IMG/VR virus record: IMGVR_UViG_3300040815_001067
Coordinates: 1-23,857 of that record
Length of the DNA: 23,857 nucleotides
Origin: a virus
Reading direction: 5' to 3' (one strand)
Shown here: in pieces, positions 5,886-14,801 of the stretch
Layout: the number at the start of each line of letters is the position of its first letter
How positions within the stretch are numbered: position 1 is the stretch's first letter
Program-made: the position numbers and the translations under genes
Notes under the pieces: model-generated
Told to the model about the DNA's origin: nothing
What the model saw: the letters and a program-made list of their open reading frames with translations, nothing else
The model's database searches: none

Positions 5886-6898
5886 TATACCTCAATACTA
5901 TTATAAATTTCCACTAGCAGGTCTTTTTGTACTGTGTTACTTTCGATTGTATCTAATTGTTGTAGCACTATTTGATCAACACTTTCAAATGTTATATCTC
6001 CACCTTCGAACTCCTCTTCCTCCTTTATAGGTATTAATTGTAGTTCTCTAACGTTATATTGCTGAGCAAATTTTTCTCGTATAAAATTTGCCTCCTCGTA
6101 ACTGATACTTACGTCTAACTTTACTCTTGCAAAAGTATATTCATCTAATAAATTTTGATGATCATCCAATAATTCTTTAAGTGTAAAGACCCTGTATTTA
6201 GGACATTCAGTCCAATTTACATATTGTGGTTCCTCGCCCCATGTTAAGAACATAGCACCACGTTCGTCATCACCTACATCTGCGTAATTGTGTGGGAAAG
6301 CATTGCCTATATAATGTATATTGTTTTTGTATTGGCGTTTGTGAAAGTGTCCGCTAAACACATACTCAGGACCACTCAGCATTTTATCACTAATGCCTCC
6401 GTGGTCTGGCATCTCTACCATTGCATTCATTTTAAAGTATGGTAATTCGAAATGCCCAAACATATACTTGCATTTCATCTTTGCAACTTGTTTGTATTCG
6501 TCTCCTACTAACCAAGGTATAATAGCAACATCATCTTGTAGGAAATGTTCATCTACCATAACAAAGTTAGAAAGATCCCTGGTATATTCTATACTGTTAA
6601 GTTCACGTTTATCTTTATAATATAAGTCATGGTTTCCTGTTATAAAGTAAACAGTTTCAAATGCATCATTTAGTTTTTTAAAGTCTTGAATAGACGCATT
6701 CATAGTTGCAACACTAATACTTGCTCTGTGATGATTCCAATCACCAAGGAATATACAGGTTTCTGCATTTCTGGCTTTTGCTTCTGCTATAAACCAGTCC
6801 ACATACCTGTGGCAGTCTTCTAAATGTAAGCGACTGTTCTGCTTTAATCCGTAATGTATATCCGTAAAGCAGGCCGCTGTCTTAAACAGTTGGGCCAT
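5885..6898 (-). CDS. 47: gp47-like recombination endonuclease subunit (Mre11/SbcD-type nuclease)
   Basis: A 337-aa calcineurin-like metallophosphoesterase, about the length of T4 gp47 (339 aa). The metal-binding motifs appear in order: TDIHYG (12-17), LGDWNHHR (51-58), TGNHD (87-91), FGHFE (147-151) and SGHFHKR (182-188), so the nuclease site looks intact. The C-terminal 120 residues, acidic and helical, should form the cap and the region that contacts the base of the gp46 coils. Together gp46 and gp47 resect DNA ends in phage recombination. The gene starts 2 bases after the stop of the gp55 gene and overlaps gene 46 by one base, in one operon. Confidence 0.95.
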   Translation of the reverse strand: MAQLFKTAACFTDIHYGLKQNSRLHLEDCHRYVDWFIAEAKARNAETCIFLGDWNHHRASISVATMNASIQDFKKLNDAFETVYFITGNHDLYYKDKRELNSIEYTRDLSNFVMVDEHFLQDDVAIIPWLVGDEYKQVAKMKCKYMFGHFELPYFKMNAMVEMPDHGGISDKMLSGPEYVFSGHFHKRQYKNNIHYIGNAFPHNYADVGDDERGAMFLTWGEEPQYVNWTECPKYRVFTLKELLDDHQNLLDEYTFARVKLDVSISYEEANFIREKFAQQYNVRELQLIPIKEEEEFEGGDITFESVDQIVLQQLDTIESNTVQKDLLVEIYNSIEV

Positions 6899-6900
6899 AA

Positions 6901-7770
6901 TTAGTTGCTAGTTTTTGAAGTTTCGTTATCTATTGCGGCTTCACGAAGCTCACGCAATTCATTTTCATGTTGAATTTGTCTTCCGTAACTTGGTAAGTGC
7001 CCTTGCTCAATCAAAATATCATCTCGGATCATCTGGTTTCTTTTTTCCAAATTAAGCACTCTGGTAAAACTGTTGTTTACTGCGGCCGTGTAATATGCAA
7101 AAGGATTGTCGGATTTCATTTCATTAAACTGTAATCCAATATAACTTAATTGCAGTAATGCTTGTCCACGCATTTCGTCTACATAAGTATAACCTCTCCA
7201 GTTACCTCTATGCGAATATCTTTCTACTAATTTTAAAAACATTGTTCCAAGTTTGTTTGTAATTTTTCCGTGTTCTGGATTAAAATTGCCATTACTTAGA
7301 CTGCCTTCCCAATGACTTCTGGCAACTTCTTTAAGTTCGTCATTTACAAAAGCATAATGTTTGAATGGAGGAAAGTTTACTTTTGCCTTTGTTTCTGCTT
7401 CGTTCCTAGGATTCTTTTTTCTGCCTGGTTCTAGTGGAATGTGATCCATACCCATTACACGGAAAATTAAATCTTCTTTATCTATGCTTTTAGGATCTAC
7501 AGCAAATTCTTTTTGCTTAGGTTTGTTTCTGTAATCTTTAGGATCATGTTCTGCCATTGCGGCCTGATAGGCATCATACTGCATTCTTGCGGCTTTATTT
7601 TCCCTTGCGGCTTTTATACTGATTCTGTTGATCTTTTTAACGTCTTCCAGTATAATATCAAAACCATGATATTTTTCATCTGCTATCCAGCAGTATGTCA
7701 TTTTACTCTTGTGAATTTCTTTTAGAATATCTTTATTATTAAGATAGTTTACTTTTTTAGGCTGTGCCAT
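6901..7770 (-). CDS. 55: gp55-like late transcription sigma factor
   Basis: A 289-aa protein; T4 gp55 is 185 aa. NYLNNKDILKEI (8-19) matches the T4 N-terminus (NYVNNKELLQAI). Residues 174-245 align well with the T4 core: KLGTMFLKLVERYSHRGNW, GYTYVDEMRGQALL and NPFAYYTAAVNNSFTRV correspond to the sigma region 2-like part that contacts RNA polymerase and melts the TATAAATA-type element. Between them is an insert of about 130 residues (24-160), rich in Lys, Arg and Ala, not present in T4. The C-terminus ends LREAAIDNETSKTSN; the hydrophobic tail with which T4 gp55 binds the sliding clamp is not recognisable. It is the first gene after a sigma-70 promoter, with AGGAG ahead of its ATG. It should direct polymerase to the TGATAAATA sites in this window. 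Confidence 0.9.
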   Translation of the reverse strand: MAQPKKVNYLNNKDILKEIHKSKMTYCWIADEKYHGFDIILEDVKKINRISIKAARENKAARMQYDAYQAAMAEHDPKDYRNKPKQKEFAVDPKSIDKEDLIFRVMGMDHIPLEPGRKKNPRNEAETKAKVNFPPFKHYAFVNDELKEVARSHWEGSLSNGNFNPEHGKITNKLGTMFLKLVERYSHRGNWRGYTYVDEMRGQALLQLSYIGLQFNEMKSDNPFAYYTAAVNNSFTRVLNLEKRNQMIRDDILIEQGHLPSYGRQIQHENELRELREAAIDNETSKTSN

Positions 7771-7811
7771 TAATAACTCTCCTCAAAATTATCGTTCATT
7801 TATATTGTGTT

Positions 7812-7839
7812 ATTATACACATTACCTGTGTATTGTCAA
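7812..7839 (-). promoter_or_regulatory. Sigma-70 promoter of the 55-47-46 operon
   Basis: On the minus strand: TTGACA (7839-7834), 16 bases, TATAAT (7817-7812). Both hexamers are perfect consensus. Transcription would begin near 7805, giving a leader of about 35 nt before the ATG at 7770, with GAGGAG as the ribosome binding site. This is what an early gene read by unmodified host polymerase should have. Confidence 0.85.
7815..7833. promoter_or_regulatory. Dyad inside the promoter spacer; possible operator
   Basis: ATACAC (7815-7820) and GTGTAT (7828-7833) form a perfect 6-bp dyad with a 7-base centre. It fills the spacer and overlaps the -10 element of the 55-47-46 promoter, where a repressor would block polymerase. 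No repressor gene is seen in the window. Confidence 0.4.
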
Positions 7840-7909
7840 TTAATATTTACCAGAATTACTAAAAACTGGAGAAGTTTATAGGAATTATTATAACATGCTT
7901 TAATAAAAC

Positions 7910-7918
7910 TGATAAATA
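7910..7918 (+). promoter_or_regulatory. Late-promoter-like motif TGATAAATA for the baseplate operon
   Basis: Same nine bases as at 535 and 15661. A start about 6 bases downstream (near 7924) would leave a leader of about 12 nt containing only the AGGAG at 7926-7930 ahead of the ATG at 7936, a compact arrangement that fits the motif being real. Confidence 0.65.
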
Positions 7919-7935
7919 GATGTATAGGAGACAAA

Positions 7936-8865
7936 ATGCCGGGATTTTTAAAAAACATTGCACAAGGATATTTAGGTAATTTAGCCAACCAGAAGATTGG
8001 TGGAATAAGAAATCCAGTTGCTAGACGTTTAGCAGGTGGGTTATTGAGCAATACTGGGTTAGGTAATTTCCTACCAGGGCTAAATAATCCTCCTAGAAAC
8101 CCAGATCAAAATTTACTTTTTGGTGCAAGAAATTTGAGTGAGCTTCAACTAAGGGACCAGATAGCACAAGAAACATCTATGTCTTCAGCATTTGAAATCC
8201 CAAATCAGGATAAAATATCAGAAAATTACGATTGGCGAGCAAGATTAAGACCTAAAAGAGGTGGTGAGTCGTATGTATACGGAACAGCATACGAAAATGA
8301 GGGGACTAACATACTACAGCCTATTATAAATTCAAACGGGTTAATATGGCAATATACACCGCAAATATTTGTTGCGGCTGGAACAAATTATACACAATAT
8401 GATTTACAAGGCATGAATTATCCTATATATGCATATCAAAATAGTAGACCGCCTGAATTACCTATTGCCGCAGAATTTACAGCAAACAATATTGATGAAG
8501 CAAGGTATATGTTGGCAATCATGCATTTTTTAAAAGTAATAACAAAAAGTTATTCAGGTGATGCCGCAGTGGCACAAGGTGTAGCAGGAACTCCGCCTCC
8601 GGTATTATTATTTGAATATCTGGGAGAGCATGGATTTAATAAAGTTCCAGTAATTGTAAAAGATTATTCTATACAGTATTCAGAAGATGTGGACTACGTT
8701 CCGGTACATTACAAAATGGGAAGTAGAGATACAGTAACTTATGTACCAACAGCCGCATTGGTTTCAATCAATATGTCAGTAAATTATACACCTAAGAAAC
8801 TTAGAAAGCAATTTGATATTACAGGACTCACAACAGGAGCCGCCTACTCAGACGGATTTATTTAA
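7936..8865 (+). CDS. Baseplate / tail-tube junction protein (gp48/gp54-like)
   Basis: A 309-aa protein. The first 60 residues are Gly/Asn/Leu-rich and likely flexible. The rest fits the small tube-initiator type baseplate proteins of T4-like phages: LQPIINSNGLIWQYTPQI (about 126-143), a tube-like beta domain, then PPPVLLFEYLGEHGFNKVPVIVKDY (about 215-239) and a C-terminal strand VSINMSVNYTPKKLRKQFD. In T4, gp48 and gp54 cap the baseplate and start tail-tube polymerisation. I cannot decide which of the two this is, or whether it replaces both, as no second copy is present here. It is first in the operon, preceded by a late-promoter-like motif and AGGAG, and its stop overlaps the gp53 start (TAATG). 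Confidence 0.75.
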   Translation: MPGFLKNIAQGYLGNLANQKIGGIRNPVARRLAGGLLSNTGLGNFLPGLNNPPRNPDQNLLFGARNLSELQLRDQIAQETSMSSAFEIPNQDKISENYDWRARLRPKRGGESYVYGTAYENEGTNILQPIINSNGLIWQYTPQIFVAAGTNYTQYDLQGMNYPIYAYQNSRPPELPIAAEFTANNIDEARYMLAIMHFLKVITKSYSGDAAVAQGVAGTPPPVLLFEYLGEHGFNKVPVIVKDYSIQYSEDVDYVPVHYKMGSRDTVTYVPTAALVSINMSVNYTPKKLRKQFDITGLTTGAAYSDGFI

Positions 8866-9167
8866 TGGCATTATTTCATAGTAAAAATAGTTTTCTAAAG
8901 AATGCTGGAACAAAAGGTGAGTATTTAGATGTAAACAATCTACCCAGAATGCCTAAAGGCATATATGACGAAGACTTTGTGATATCTGCAGAATTTAATA
9001 ATAGACCTGACATTTTAGCTCTAAAATTATATGGTTCAACATCATTATGGTGGGTATTTGCATTAAGAAACCCTGACATACTGATTGATCCTATTAGAGA
9101 CTTTAAATCCGGTATAGAAATAAAACTACCATCCCAAGAGTCAGTAAAAGCAGTCACAGGAGGGTAA
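8865..9167 (+). CDS. 53: gp53-like baseplate wedge protein
   Basis: A 100-aa protein with the family core RPDILALKLYGSTSLWWVFALRNPD (about 47-71, shown in part) followed by DPIRDFKSGIEIKLPS. The pattern 'Tyr-Gly-x-x-x-x-Trp-Trp' followed by a short Asp-Pro turn and a strand ending in Leu-Pro is typical of gp53 and of LysM-like wedge proteins. T4 gp53 is 196 aa, so this is about half length and keeps mainly the core. In T4, gp53 joins adjacent wedges around the hub. The start overlaps the previous stop by one base, and AGGAGG at its 3' end serves the next gene. Confidence 0.85.
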   Translation: MALFHSKNSFLKNAGTKGEYLDVNNLPRMPKGIYDEDFVISAEFNNRPDILALKLYGSTSLWWVFALRNPDILIDPIRDFKSGIEIKLPSQESVKAVTGG

Positions 9168-9168
9168 G

Positions 9169-12018
9169 ATGGGTATACCAGAAAATTATGGATACCATAC
9201 AGATAATGGAAGTGGTAGCCCTCAAAAAGATTACTCCACAAACCCTATGGCTTTTGAGGGACCTGTAAAACCCCCTGAAACAAACTCTAAAAAACCTAAA
9301 AATATTGCTATTAATGAATATGTAGGTGAAGTATTATCTAATGAATTAGATGATTTTGACAATGCTACATATAATCTGAAACTTTATATGATAGCACCTG
9401 GTACAGCAACTACTAGTGCAGGTAATGAAAGCACAGCAGTAGAAGACACAGAAGGTGGTGGACAACTACAATCAGGTGGTACTGGTTGGCTTAATGACAG
9501 CGTCAGAGACAAACCAGAAAATACAGTAGTACTTGCACAAACAGGTGTAACTGAGGTTGGAATAGACAGTCTATCAATTATTACTGTAGGCAACGAACAA
9601 TCAATATGTAATTTTAGAATTACACAGCCACTTGCCGCAGATTTCCCTGACCAAATAGTAAGAGCCAGAACATACTTAGGAATGCCTGCAGACGCAATGG
9701 ATTGTCCTTTATTTCTAGAGATTAATTTTGTAGGTTACAAAGAATCAGACATGAATCAATACACATGGAATGTTGAAGAAGGTGGCAAACCACAACTTAT
9801 AAAAGGTCCGTATATTTTTCCTTTGTTACTTAAAAACTTTAATATGAATGTAGATGGTGGTGGCTCAACATATGAATTTGAAACAGTAGTAAAAGACGAT
9901 GTTGCATCTGCGGATAAATTCAATAGGCTATCTAGATTATTTACTATTTCAGGTAGCTCAATATATGAAATGTTAGCAGACCTAGAAGAACAAGTAAATG
10001 CAGAAAAAGAAAAAGATGGCAAAGTAGAAAGAATAAGTTTTGGTCTACCTGGCCCTGCTGGTACAACAGATACTGAATCTGATACTTTTACCTTTTCTGC
10101 AGAAGATTTTCAAGGTGGGTCTCTTACAAAAACTGTGCCTGGTTTACTTTTAAATGATCAAAGTTTAGATGTAGCACAAGCAGAAAACGTTGCAAAAGTT
10201 ATTAACCCAGAAACATCTGAAGCAAAGGATACGGTAGAAGCAGAAGCAAAAACTAAAAAGCCTAGAAAAAAATCTAACAGTGATGATAAAGATGCAGACG
10301 ATAATGCAGTTTCTATAGATCTCAGAAAGCAAATGAAAATGGAAGAAGCGGTTGGTATTATACTTTCCATGAACAAAGAGTTTATGGAAAAATCCAATAG
10401 ATCTAAATTAGATCCATCTAAAACAGATGTGGACATTAATAAACAAGTAATGTGGTACAGGCTGAATACAAGTGTTGGGTATGGAAAATTTATACCTGAA
10501 CGTAAAGAGTACGAAAAAACAGCATACTTTATACCTGAAACATACCTAAGTCCAAGATCAGATATTGCGGCACTACCTGAAGAAATTATTAAAACTGCGG
10601 AAATTACAAAAGAAGAAGCTCGACAACGTGTAAATCAAATGCATGTTAGAAAAGCATACGAATATATATTTACAGGAAGGAACGATCAAATTTTAGATGT
10701 AAATATTCAATATAATGAAGGTATTGCATTATTACTACCTAAAGAAAGAGGATTATTAGGAGATGTAAGTTTAAATGCGTCGAGTGTTTTAAATTCAAAT
10801 AGTGTACCTAAAAATGAAAGTGCAAAAGACGGTGGTATAGACAAATTAAATGAAGCCGCTAAAAAAGATGGTATGGGTTTCTTTGATGCACTTAAAGAAC
10901 TTAAAGATACAGCAGAAAGCACACTAAATCTAATAGGACAAGCCGCTAACTTTAACTCCGAACAATTAAAAGATCTTATAGATAACCAAGTAGGTGCTTC
11001 TGCACAAAAATTAAAAAATATTTTATCAGATCAGGTCAGTGCTCAGGCGATAGCAGACTCACTTACCCCAGGAAGAAAAGCCCAAGCTCAAGAAAACGTA
11101 ACAACAGAAGTAGATGAATTCTCTCCTAAAGAGTCAGGATTTATTTATGGTGGTGATTTAGGTTTGCAAGGGCAACAAAAATTTGCAGAAAAACTTAAAG
11201 ACGGCGGTCTACTTTTTAAAGACCAACATACTAAAGACGATAGCGATGATAAAGAAGGATCATCAAAAAATGGTATAGCATTAAGGTATAGAGAAGAATT
11301 TAAATCAGGCTTTGCAAAAGTAGGAACAACCAAGGGAATTAAAAATAACTTGTTTACATATCTTTACGACCAACACCAAGCAATAGACTTCTTAATGAAA
11401 CTTGACTTAACATTAAGGGGAGACCCGTGGTGGTTAGGCAAGGAGCCTTTAGCACCAGGTGTTAATAAAATGCCTGCCGGAGAACCAACCAGTAATACTA
11501 AAGAAACATCTGGTGACAGTGATAACTACTTAACAACTACCAGAGATAATTTTTTCTTGTTTAGTATGAATTCCCCAAGGCTGTTTGACGCCAATAACGA
11601 GGATGAAGATGCAAATACCGGTTTATGGGATCAAAAGAATGATGGCACATCATACTTTTTGTCAGGCATTTATCAAGTGAAAAAGGTTACACATAATTTT
11701 GATTCAGGTGAATATAAAATGGATGTAGAAGGTGTAAAAGAAACAGCCATTAATTTAGATCAAGTTGGTAGGTTACATAATTTTAGTTATGTTGATACAG
11801 AAAGAACAGGGTTTACAGCACGAAGCCAAGATGGTAATTTAACACAGTCAGATATAGATGCTCAAGGCGGAAGATTTAGAACAGACCCATATTACCTTGT
11901 TAAAGGCGCTATGGCTAACTCTAAAGAAAGCCCAGAGCAACTTCTTAAGAGTAATAAAATATCTCAAGAAGAATATGACGGTTACATATCAAGGAAAAAG
12001 GAATTAGATAATGGGTAA
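9169..12018 (+). CDS. Large baseplate hub-like structural protein (949 aa), possible gp27 counterpart
   Basis: Position between gp53 and the gp5-like spike, and the C-terminal end, suggest a hub protein. Residues 745-756 (DLTLRGDPWWLG) and 834-859 (GIYQVKKVTHNFDSGEYKMDV...) fit the hub pattern in which a last beta domain reads 'Leu-x-Gly-Asp-Pro-Trp' and then 'Gly-x-Tyr-x-Val-x-x-Val-x-His-x-Phe-x-x-Gly'. T4 gp27 (391 aa) forms the trimer that holds gp5. N-terminal residues 45-270 look like a second beta-rich domain. Between are long Lys/Glu/Asp-rich and low-complexity stretches (about 90-110, 275-390, 535-720). AGGAGG precedes the ATG at 9169. Its end overlaps the gp5-like gene by 8 bases. 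The gp27 link is inferred from pattern and place; no clear full-length homology is claimed. Confidence 0.6.
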   Translation: MGIPENYGYHTDNGSGSPQKDYSTNPMAFEGPVKPPETNSKKPKNIAINEYVGEVLSNELDDFDNATYNLKLYMIAPGTATTSAGNESTAVEDTEGGGQLQSGGTGWLNDSVRDKPENTVVLAQTGVTEVGIDSLSIITVGNEQSICNFRITQPLAADFPDQIVRARTYLGMPADAMDCPLFLEINFVGYKESDMNQYTWNVEEGGKPQLIKGPYIFPLLLKNFNMNVDGGGSTYEFETVVKDDVASADKFNRLSRLFTISGSSIYEMLADLEEQVNAEKEKDGKVERISFGLPGPAGTTDTESDTFTFSAEDFQGGSLTKTVPGLLLNDQSLDVAQAENVAKVINPETSEAKDTVEAEAKTKKPRKKSNSDDKDADDNAVSIDLRKQMKMEEAVGIILSMNKEFMEKSNRSKLDPSKTDVDINKQVMWYRLNTSVGYGKFIPERKEYEKTAYFIPETYLSPRSDIAALPEEIIKTAEITKEEARQRVNQMHVRKAYEYIFTGRNDQILDVNIQYNEGIALLLPKERGLLGDVSLNASSVLNSNSVPKNESAKDGGIDKLNEAAKKDGMGFFDALKELKDTAESTLNLIGQAANFNSEQLKDLIDNQVGASAQKLKNILSDQVSAQAIADSLTPGRKAQAQENVTTEVDEFSPKESGFIYGGDLGLQGQQKFAEKLKDGGLLFKDQHTKDDSDDKEGSSKNGIALRYREEFKSGFAKVGTTKGIKNNLFTYLYDQHQAIDFLMKLDLTLRGDPWWLGKEPLAPGVNKMPAGEPTSNTKETSGDSDNYLTTTRDNFFLFSMNSPRLFDANNEDEDANTGLWDQKNDGTSYFLSGIYQVKKVTHNFDSGEYKMDVEGVKETAINLDQVGRLHNFSYVDTERTGFTARSQDGNLTQSDIDAQGGRFRTDPYYLVKGAMANSKESPEQLLKSNKISQEEYDGYISRKKELDNG

Positions 12019-14800
12019 GAAAGGAGATTATTCACAGCAGATCTTAGGGACCACATTTCATAATCCTGAGCCTGATAAACCTGATCATTTAGATAATGGT
12101 ATCTTTCTTGCTAAAATTGTAAACAATCAAGACAGTTTCTATACAGGTTCGGTAGATGTTGAAATCCCACAATTACATAAAACTACTGGCACAAAAGTAA
12201 AATCAATAAAAAAGGTAAGATTTTCTACACCGTTTGGCGGTATTTCTAACATAGATAATCTAAATGCTAACGACACAGAAAAGTATGAAAATACACAACA
12301 AAGTTACGGAATGTGGACCTCACCACCAGATGTTGGAAGTATGGTTCTGGTTGCATTTGCTGACGGTAACACCAAACACGGATACATATTAAGTCACGTT
12401 TTACCACCAGATTTTAATCATATGATTCCTGGCATACCTGCAGGGAAGACTTTTCAAGGAGGAAACTTTTTACTCCCTGCGGCAGAAAAAAACAAATACT
12501 CTGAACAAAAAGGCCATAACAATATATTGAGACCAGTACACCATGATATGGCTGAAGCAATTACTAAGCAGGGCCTTATAAATGACAACATAAGAGGAGC
12601 AGGAACGCAAGGTGCAAGAAGAGAGACACCTAGTTCACTAGTAGGAATACTTACAAAAGGCCCTAGGGGTAAAGACGGCACAACAGTTATTGGGGCAGGA
12701 CATCAGTTTGTAATGGATGATGAAACAACCAGTTCAATGATTAGATTGCGATCCGGTAAAGGGCAACAAATATTATTAGATGATGTAACTGGCTCCATTT
12801 ACATGATCAATAAAGACGGAAAAGCATGGGTGGAGTTAGACAGGCTTGGTAATATAAATGTTTTTGGAGAAGGTGATCTTAACCTAAGAGCTAAAAAGAA
12901 TTTTAACTTACGAGCAGACTATGATATTAATATTGAAGCAGGCCAAAACGTAAGAGTAAAAGCCGCAGGAGATAATATAGCAGGAGATTATACTGGAGTT
13001 AAATTAGGAAAATTAGGATTGCCACCATTAGGTTCAGGAGGAAATATAAATTTTCATGCGGCCGCAGATATGGGTATGTTAGCAACTCGTAATGCTCAAC
13101 TATCTGCTATAGGCGGCGACATAGACATTAACTGTGGTAACATGCTAAAGACAGCAAGTGGTACAGCAACGTCTATCACATCTACAACAATGGGTGTAGA
13201 TATAAAAGCAGTCGCTGGTGTTGTAGGCATTGCCGCACCCTCAGTAGGAGTTACATCAGCACTAACAGGAATATCTGGAGGTATAATAAATTTAAATACA
13301 GGGCCTGCACCAGTACTTAAAGGATTAGAAGCATTAAAAGTTTCTGCACCTTCGTTAGATGGAAACGAAATAGAAGATCAACCCAGTGATCCACCTGAAT
13401 ACGACCGGGAAGGTGATGTTGTATTGACTAGTGGTGGTAAAAGGCCAGGTAAAAAAACAAAAATAAGTACCATTGTGGGGACATTAATAACTGCTGAACC
13501 ATACGATGGGCATGGACAGTTTGACCCAACCACAGAAGATCCCTCGTCAATAGGAGAGGATAAGAACGCAGATAAAGAAACATTACCAAATCAAATTGAA
13601 GCAGGAGATGATAACCCTGCAGACGCTGTAACGCCTGAAGGAGATAAAAAAGGAAATGGCTTTGCCGATAAGGCATCTGGAGCAGTAGGTACAGCATCAG
13701 ATATATCTTCGGCAATAGGAAATGGATTAGGATCGGTAAGCAATCAAATTGGTGGAGCCATAGACTCTGCTCTTGGCATGATTCCAAATATGGAAGGCAT
13801 TACAGGAATGGCTAGCAATTTCTTACCAGCAAGTATGAAAAATTTAATGGGTATAAAGAATATGTCAGGTTTAATGGCGGCATTAGGCATAGCCATTCCT
13901 GCATTTAGGTTCCCCACAGGCAATGCATTAGGAGATAAAGTTATAGGTGTTGCTAAAGATTTGAAAGAACTAGAAGCAAGACTAGGGCAATTTAGTTTAA
14001 ATGATTTTGACTTACCTATAGATCTAGACTCACTGCAAATAAAAGAAATGAAAAATAAAATTACAGGTGTTGTGGATTCAGTAAACGAACTTCAAAGCAG
14101 GGCTAGTGAAATTAGCGGCGCAGTGAATGATTTAAGAACCCATGCAGACCTCTTAAAAGGAAAAGTTGGAGACTACCGGGAAATATATGATGGGGTTACT
14201 GGAGAGCCTATGGGTTCTATGGGAGTTACATCAAAAAACTTTACAGCAGTAAAAGATGCATTAGCAGAAAAACAAGTAGACATGGTAGTAGATGGACCTA
14301 GTTTGATATTCGCAGACAGAAAAACAGGAAATAAAATCGTAGATGTATCTAATGGTATAGGACCAGTTGGACAACAGTTAGGTCTTATAAGCAGATTAGG
14401 TGAGACTAAGAGACTTATATCAGACCTAATAACAGTACAAATAAGCGACAACCAATTATTAGCATTAGTAAGTTTTGCTACTCACATAGGAGTAGATAGA
14501 TTTGCTAAAAGCGAATTGTTATTAGAATTAAATAACGGAAACTACGAAAGAGTACCAACATTAATGAAACGTTGGAGAACTGGAAAGGTAGGTCCTGACA
14601 GTGATGTTGTAGTACGACAGGATTATGTACAAAGACGTGAATACGAATGTGAGCTCTTTACCACGCCTGATTGGTTAAACTTAACGAATGAGGAATTGGG
14701 AGTAAGTGATCAGAGTAAAAATTTGTCGTTTAGACAACTAAGATCATTATTAAAATCCGCAAAAGAGCGTAAGTATAAAGAAATGGGAATTACAAACTAA
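12011..14800 (+). CDS. 5: gp5-like baseplate central spike protein with C-terminal lysozyme-like domain
   Basis: A 929-aa protein. Residues about 28-135 form the OB-fold domain of gp5/VgrG-type spikes (IFLAKIVNNQDSFYTGSVDV ... GSMVLVAFADGNTKHGYIL). Residues about 190-420 are short beta repeats (MIRLRSGKGQQILLDD, GSIYMINKDGKAWVELD, NLRAKKNFNLRADYDINIEA) of a trimeric beta-helix needle. Residues 430-560 are acidic low complexity, 560-650 Gly/Ala/Met-rich, 650-720 helical. In T4 gp5 the lysozyme domain sits between OB fold and needle; here that place holds none. Instead residues about 755-885 look like a GH24 lysozyme: NQLLALVSFATHIGVDRF (814-831), a following LLLELNNGNYERV and QRREYE (874-879). 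The expected catalytic Glu appears as Asp761 and the usual TIGYGH is not recognisable, so activity is doubtful. T4 gp5 is 575 aa. Confidence 0.85.
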   Translation: MGKKGDYSQQILGTTFHNPEPDKPDHLDNGIFLAKIVNNQDSFYTGSVDVEIPQLHKTTGTKVKSIKKVRFSTPFGGISNIDNLNANDTEKYENTQQSYGMWTSPPDVGSMVLVAFADGNTKHGYILSHVLPPDFNHMIPGIPAGKTFQGGNFLLPAAEKNKYSEQKGHNNILRPVHHDMAEAITKQGLINDNIRGAGTQGARRETPSSLVGILTKGPRGKDGTTVIGAGHQFVMDDETTSSMIRLRSGKGQQILLDDVTGSIYMINKDGKAWVELDRLGNINVFGEGDLNLRAKKNFNLRADYDINIEAGQNVRVKAAGDNIAGDYTGVKLGKLGLPPLGSGGNINFHAAADMGMLATRNAQLSAIGGDIDINCGNMLKTASGTATSITSTTMGVDIKAVAGVVGIAAPSVGVTSALTGISGGIINLNTGPAPVLKGLEALKVSAPSLDGNEIEDQPSDPPEYDREGDVVLTSGGKRPGKKTKISTIVGTLITAEPYDGHGQFDPTTEDPSSIGEDKNADKETLPNQIEAGDDNPADAVTPEGDKKGNGFADKASGAVGTASDISSAIGNGLGSVSNQIGGAIDSALGMIPNMEGITGMASNFLPASMKNLMGIKNMSGLMAALGIAIPAFRFPTGNALGDKVIGVAKDLKELEARLGQFSLNDFDLPIDLDSLQIKEMKNKITGVVDSVNELQSRASEISGAVNDLRTHADLLKGKVGDYREIYDGVTGEPMGSMGVTSKNFTAVKDALAEKQVDMVVDGPSLIFADRKTGNKIVDVSNGIGPVGQQLGLISRLGETKRLISDLITVQISDNQLLALVSFATHIGVDRFAKSELLLELNNGNYERVPTLMKRWRTGKVGPDSDVVVRQDYVQRREYECELFTTPDWLNLTNEELGVSDQSKNLSFRQLRSLLKSAKERKYKEMGITN

Positions 14801-14801
14801 T

